Shown piece after piece: positions 59,088 through 64,000 of a stretch of 64,000 bases of DNA. The notes under the pieces are model-generated. The model searched no databases and was not told where the DNA came from. It was given only the letters and a program-made list of their open reading frames with translations. The stretch comes from Limonium bicolor (taxonomy: Eukaryota > Streptophyta > Magnoliopsida > Caryophyllales > Plumbaginaceae): positions 293,237,533 through 293,301,532 of the forward strand of contig CM041778.1 of NCBI GenBank assembly GCA_023374045.1, written 5' to 3'. The position numbers were made by a program, and so were the translations under genes. Position 1 is the first letter of the stretch. Each line of letters starts with the position of its first letter.

Positions 59088-60608
59088 CACCCATCAATCT
59101 CATAGTAATTATAATGCTCTTAAAATCCATCTTAAACTTATATTACTAACTCATCCCATTGGCTCCTTAATCACAAGTTCATAATCTTGTTTATGTTCTT
59201 TTTCTTAGGTATACAACCCATTACCTAATGTAAGCCCTAGGCTACATTGGTACTCATCTAAAACTCATTCCTTAAACTTAAACCACCATTAGGTAAGCAT
59301 TTTACCTTGTTTTCTCAAGCTTATCTTATCTTCCTCCTTAGACCTTCTTCTTGAATGAATATCGTCCACTACTTAAACTTCCTTTGCCAATGTTCTAACC
59401 AACATTCAATGACTCACATGAATACTAAACAAAACACTACACTAACTCAAGGAGTGAAAATCTAGGTTAGAAATGTGTTCTAAGGCATAAAAGTGGATGA
59501 TTACCTTTGAAGTCTCAAAGTAGACTTGGGCATTTAATGAAATAGGACCTCCACTAGTCCTTGGTGAATAAATCAAGCTAGAACAAGGCATAAAAACATG
59601 GCCCCATGAGTAGTAATTTTCGGCCATGTAAGGAAGTGATGGAAACTTGGTTTTTCTTACATTTTCTTTACCTTAAGAGAATGGAGAAGCTAATGAGCTC
59701 TTCAAACTTGATTTTCCTCCATCAATGGAGTTTTATCATGGCACCAAACTTGAGCTTTGAAAGATTTGAAAAGATAGAAAGATAGGTCTTGGCCTAACTA
59801 AGAGAAATCTATACTTAGTTTTTGATTTGGAGCAAAGATGAACACTTGGTGAGCATTTGAAGGTGGAGCACCCATGGATGAAGCTCTCTTGGTTTTGGAG
59901 CAAGAGAAGGGAAGAAGAAACTGTGGGAAGAAGGGAAATGAAGAGAGAGAAGAAGAAAAGTGGGCTAATATAAGATATTTGCTTTAATAAAGCAAATAGT
60001 ACTCCTTTTACTTATCTCTTCTTTTCTTCCTTATTTGACTACTAATGGTGACTCATCCTCCCTTAGAAAACCGTCCCCCTATTAATTAAGACAAGTCATG
60101 GTCTTGTTTGACCAATTAATTAGACTTAAGTGATTAAAGATTAAACTAGTCACTATTTGGCACTATTCACTAATTAGTGCACATATTCGTGAAATTTTTG
60201 ATTTCCCATTGATTTAGGCTTCCTAATGTGATACTAATTAGTACACATGTTGATTAAAGAGTAGTATGGGCATTTAGCCACTCAAAACTCAATTCTAAGA
60301 CAATTTCTCAAAAATGTGCTTTAAGACTTCTTAAAGCACATTTTGTGTTTTAACTTGTTTTCAAGCTAGGTTTTCTTTGGTAATTGGTTAAAAATGACCA
60401 TTAGAATATTACTAAGGTCTTATCATGATATTTGGGTACTCACCCAAGTCTCTCCAAGCTTAGAGCACATTTTCGCCCTAATTGCCCTTAAGGCACTTTT
60501 TGTGTTTTCCTTAGTTTACATTGTCCACCAATCTTTCTAAGGCATATTCTAGCCTTACTACATCATAATTTGATGTTTACTTAGCATACTTAGGTTTGGG
60601 GTATTTCA
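59088..60608 (-). mobile_element. 5' third of the host LTR right of the Athila insertion
   Basis: The sequence continues the minus-oriented LTR interrupted at 41634. Its minus-strand start TGAAATACCCCAAACC ends at 60608. No coding sequence is visible. Arm A of the inverted repeat does not contain this part. Confidence 0.75.
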
Positions 60609-62960
60609 AATTCACATATATATATGTACACTAGAAGAACACTAGGGTAATGCTGCCGAAGTTATCACTGAACTACTGTATATTATTAACTCATTCACAT
60701 CCTAGATGGTGAGATCAAAGGTCATTGGACAGCCCCAACAGGGACTATCTAAGACATACCTCTATCAGGTAAATCTCAGACAGGTAATTCTATGTTTGAA
60801 TTGATTTTCCATTGTTTAATAGAAAAACAAAAATAAATTGAAACGTTTTAAATACCAACCCGATGAGTACTGGATGGTCAGCTAGCGCAGACAACACAGA
60901 AGAAGGAGAAGTAGGCAAATGCTCTTGCACGTAGTATATAACACCTATTCAATGAAATTAGAATAAAGTTAAATTCTGGAAAAAATTTGGCATGACCTTT
61001 ACGTAGTTTTAGGTACTCCACACTTTTTTATATATACAAATCCAAACACAATAACAACATTCTCAGCAAAACGCACACAATAGACATCATCAGAATGGGA
61101 AGCATGCATATATTTATGTCAAGCAGCAGCAGTTTAGAGTAGTAGATCACTCAAATTAATAAGCATGCCAGAATACTACCGTGGGTTCAGATTAGGCAAG
61201 CCGGTGGCAGAGGTTGACGTGCGTGGCAGCAGTTAGGGCGACAACCGGTCTCGTCAGATATTCAAGACTACGACTTCAATCAAGAAATGATAAGTTCATC
61301 TTAAAAGTTATAAAAACAATAAAAAATGGTATTGTGCAAGAGATGAAAAAATTTAAAACTGTGAGTAATTCTATGTTTGAATTAATTTTCCATTGTTTAA
61401 TAGAAAAACAAGAATAATTTTGAAACATTTAAATACCAACCTGATGAGTACTGATGGTCAGCTAGCGGTAGGTAGAGGAAGAAGAAACGGGATGTAGTAA
61501 CACCTAATGATATTATGATAAGGTTATAATAAAAAAACATGAATAATTGAACAAATGAACAAACGAATAAATTTTGAACAAACCATGTTTTTGAATCATT
61601 CTTAAAATACTAACCTAGTGAGTAGTGATGGTCAACTCGGAAATGGGATGGAAGAGGAATTTTTCAACCGTAGTAACACACACCTATCCAATGAAATTAG
61701 AATAAGGTTTAATTCTGGAAAAAATTTGGCATGACCATTGCGTATTTTTAGATACCCCACACCTTTTTTGGCAAAAACAAACACAATAGCAGCATCAGAT
61801 CAAGGTTCAAGTGATTCTCAATAAAACACAGACATTTAAGCATCATTTGCAGCAAAACGCACAGACACTTAGGGATGAAAATAAGACCTTTGTCATATAT
61901 TAAGGGCGGGGATCAAGACACTAACCAATTAACAAACAATAATAATGGAGTTGGGCTGCAAATAAATGCTAAAGTTTTACAAATTAATTACCGGAGTGGC
62001 GATGAGACTCCGGCGGTGGATGGGCCGCGATGGTGGAGGATGAAGACGACCTTCAGGCAGCGGGAGAACAATGCAATTTCCCTTTGAAGCAACCTACAAA
62101 TCGCCAAAGAAAAGAAAAATAGTAACACATAATTGTGTCCTTCAATCTTATTGATAACGAGCTAAATGGCATGTGCAATTTCCAATAATAAAAAATAACA
62201 CGGTAACTTTCTAAACAATGAAGTTACTTAAACTAATTAATTAAAATAAAGAATAACAAAAGTTCCCAAACAAATGCAATGAATCTGGTTGTTAAGTAAA
62301 ACTGTCTGTAGCTGATTGCAACTGCTTTGTTAAATCATCCCTCCGTAGATTTCTCAATTTAGTCCCAAAATCTTCGGACACCCTTAATTTAATATAGCCC
62401 ATCAAAGTTCCAAATAAACAACTAAATTTGAATGCTCTATAGTATGAATTAATTGCCCAGTTCATTCCCAAATCTTCTCCCATTTCGAGATTTAATTTGA
62501 CTCCAAGAATTTCCTAAATCCTAAAATTTTCTCCTTCTTCAAGAATTTAACACTCACCCGAAAACACTAAATCCAGAATCGACCAACCACAACCAATTTT
62601 TCAAAATCATCAAAACCACAGAAGTAATCTTCCACAATAATCACAAGATTTTGCCTAATTTTCAAGTTGCACGAAACACCAAAACAATCCAGATCTGTGT
62701 ACACCACTATAATCACGAGTAACCCATTTTTTCTCAGATCAATTCACAACATCAAACAATTAAAATTCTGGACAATATTAGAAGCAATTTAAAGTTCATG
62801 TTAACTGACATATATACATATACGGTTAGATTTATAACCTTTGGTGTTATGGGGTGGATTTTTGGCCTCAGATTTCAGTCCTGTTCGAAGCAAGGGGGCA
62901 AGGTTAGTGTTTCGTTTCCAAATCTGGAAACAAAATGTAAAGTTTTAAGGTTAATAGATA
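60609..62960. other. Non-coding stretch with diverged internal repeats
   Basis: No gene is recognisable. Segments recur: ATTCTATGTTTGAATT near 60788 and 61368, followed by AAATACCAACC and GATGAGTACTG; and CAATGAAATTAGAATAA near 60950 and 61690, followed by CTGGAAAAAATTTGGCATGA. They look like two or three units of about 600-750 bp. The stretch may be the interior of the CACTA element that ends at 63713. Confidence 0.5.
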
Positions 62961-63713
62961 TGTGAACTTACTTTTTTTTCTCTGTTTCATTCACGTTTTC
63001 AGGTGTGGTCGATCTCGGGCACGGCTTGTCGATGGCGACGGAGAAGCTGGGATGACGAGTGGGGCGGAACTGGTGGCGCAGACCGTCGGAGCTAGGCGTG
63101 GTCGATCTCGGGCGCGGCTGGTTGATGGCGAACTGGACTTGGCGACGGAGAAGCTGGGACGACGAAGCAGAGGTGGGCGACGGCGGCTTAACGACAGCGA
63201 GGGTGATGGGGAGGTGGTGGGCGACGACAAGGGTGGTGGGGAGGTGGTGGTGGAGCGACGGCGAGTTGAGGAGCTAAAACGCGGGAGAAATTCAGAGCAA
63301 GAGAGGGAAAAATCGAGCGGGGAGAAGAGCCAGGTCGGGGCGGGTTTTAAGTGAAAGAGTTTTAAACGACGGGTCACTCAAAAACCGTCATTTAAAGTTG
63401 TCACTGTACTGTTTTAAACCACGGTTCTTTAATAGCCGTCGTTTAAAATGTTACGAGGCGCGATATAAACGACGGTTACCCCGTAACCGTGGTTTATTTT
63501 ATCACCGCCGAAACTATAAACTGACGGTTTCTTACAAACGGTCGTTTATTAGTGCCTAAAAAACCACGGTTCTCTGACCAACCGTCGTATAAAGTCTCGC
63601 GGTCAGATGTTTGTGACGGTTTTCTTATAAACCGTGGTATATAATGTTTAAAACCACGGTTCCCACTAAAACCATGGTTTAAATGGCGTCACATAAAATT
63701 TTTTCTACTAGTG
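62960..63713 (-). mobile_element. CACTA transposon end with GC-rich leader and palindrome array
   Basis: The terminal ATTTTTTCTACTAGTG ends at 63713, the complement of CACTAGTAGAAAAAAT, a standard CACTA terminus. Seven palindromic units of the kind AACCACGGTT...AACCGTGGTT lie at 63365-63690. A GC-rich stretch (62990-63350) is open on both strands with Arg/Ser/Asp-rich translations and a duplicated GGTCGATCTCGGGC motif (63008 and 63101). It resembles the leader region of plant CACTA elements. The other terminus is not found. Confidence 0.75.
63365..63690. repeat. Subterminal palindromes AACCACGGTT / AACCGTGGTT
   Basis: About seven units of roughly 30 bp, each pairing a GACGGTT- or CACGGTT-type half with an AACCGT(C/G)GTTTA-type half. 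This is the usual subterminal repeat layout of CACTA elements. Confidence 0.8.
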
Positions 63714-64000
63714 ACTCTCTTTGATCAACTAAAGTGGAATTTTGAATGAAGAGAATAAGTAGCTAACATTATTCAACTTGCATATAGACCGAAATCTCAA
63801 TTAATGCTTGTAATTATATTGAATGATCATATTTGTTTACAAGTGAGATTCATCCCTAACCAAGGACAACAAGAGATCCTACTCAACCATCCATACAGAT
63901 AAGAAGAATACAAAAGAGGAAAAGGAAATCAACGTAGTAAGAATTCCCTCAACCCTGATAGAAATCTCCTCTCGTGGATGGGACGGATGTGCAGAATTCC
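63714..64000. other. Sequence beyond the CACTA end, nothing recognised
   Basis: No reading frame, RNA gene or element terminus can be supported in this AT-rich tail. Confidence 0.5.

Larger units (their letters stand above)
31133..60608 (-). mobile_element. Initiator-tRNA-primed LTR (minus, about 4.5 kb net) hosting a LARD and an Athila element
   Basis: The minus strand begins TGAAATACCCCAAACC at 60608 and ends GATGGGGTGTTACA at 31133. Once the Athila (41640-59087) and the LARD (32216-39762) with one target duplication each are removed, one continuous LTR of about 4.48 kb remains. The termini are mutually inverted (TGAAATACCCCA against TGTAACACCCCA). The partner LTR and target-site duplication are not visible. 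The 4.9-kb LTR at 14544 has similar terminal motifs and primer site, so the two are probably relatives. Confidence 0.8.

Noticed and set aside
60624..60640. CACTAGAAGAACA as the left end of the CACTA that finishes at 63713
   Set aside because: The internal palindromes expected next to a CACTA end are absent and the flanking three bases do not match those after 63713.
62962..63354. 130-codon Arg/Gly-rich frame and 128-codon Ser/Pro-rich frame on the other strand
   Set aside because: Both lie in the GC-rich leader of a CACTA end with an internal duplication; neither looks like a conserved protein.

Overview
The window is a stretch of flowering-plant nuclear heterochromatin made almost entirely of transposable elements. 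No intact host gene is recognisable. The plant origin rests on Athila-type Ty3/gypsy elements with a tRNA-Asp primer site, LTR elements with the plant initiator tRNA-Met primer site (TGGTATCAGAGC), plant-type LINE, hAT, Mutator-like and CACTA remains, and an AT-rich background. I cannot name the species.

Layout. Positions 1-2123 end like an LTR. A broken LINE lies at 2165-3110 (minus). From 3111 to about 11561 a decayed transcription unit (TATA at 3384, start codon at 6499, later coding debris to 11365) is split twice. Its leader holds a hAT-like element (3520-6433) that contains a Mutator-like element (4316-6021) that contains a 534-bp palindromic Mutator-like MITE (5206-5739). Its reading frame holds a solo LTR (6612-9839, minus) that contains a second solo LTR (7446-9067, plus). 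Positions 11562-21354 hold two initiator-tRNA-primed elements: a nearly empty one (LTR 11562-13849) and one with a 4.9-kb LTR (14544-19474) followed by a broken gag.

From 21355 to 44360 there is a very large inverted repeat: arm A 21355-27539, loop 27540-30592, arm B 30593-44360. Each arm carries the same piece of an initiator-tRNA-primed LTR with the same Athila element inserted at the same site. Arm B also holds a 7.5-kb LARD-like element (32216-39757) that is absent from arm A. The Athila copy in arm B continues as a full element (41640-59082) with gag, protease, reverse transcriptase, RNase H and integrase. Its reverse transcriptase is split by a second, internally deleted Athila-family element (47093-53608), which itself carries a CACTA element (48486-51499).

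Positions 59088-60608 are the remaining 5' part of the LTR that hosts the Athila. Positions 60609-62960 hold imperfect internal repeats without a gene. A CACTA right end with a palindrome array finishes at 63713.

Most insertions are supported by exact target-site duplications visible in the sequence: 8 bp (hAT), 9 bp (Mutator-like), 5 bp (LTR elements), 3 bp (CACTA). These give a relative order of events: Athila entered the LTR, the locus was duplicated in inverted orientation, then the LARD entered arm B. All coding remains are element genes with stops or frameshifts.
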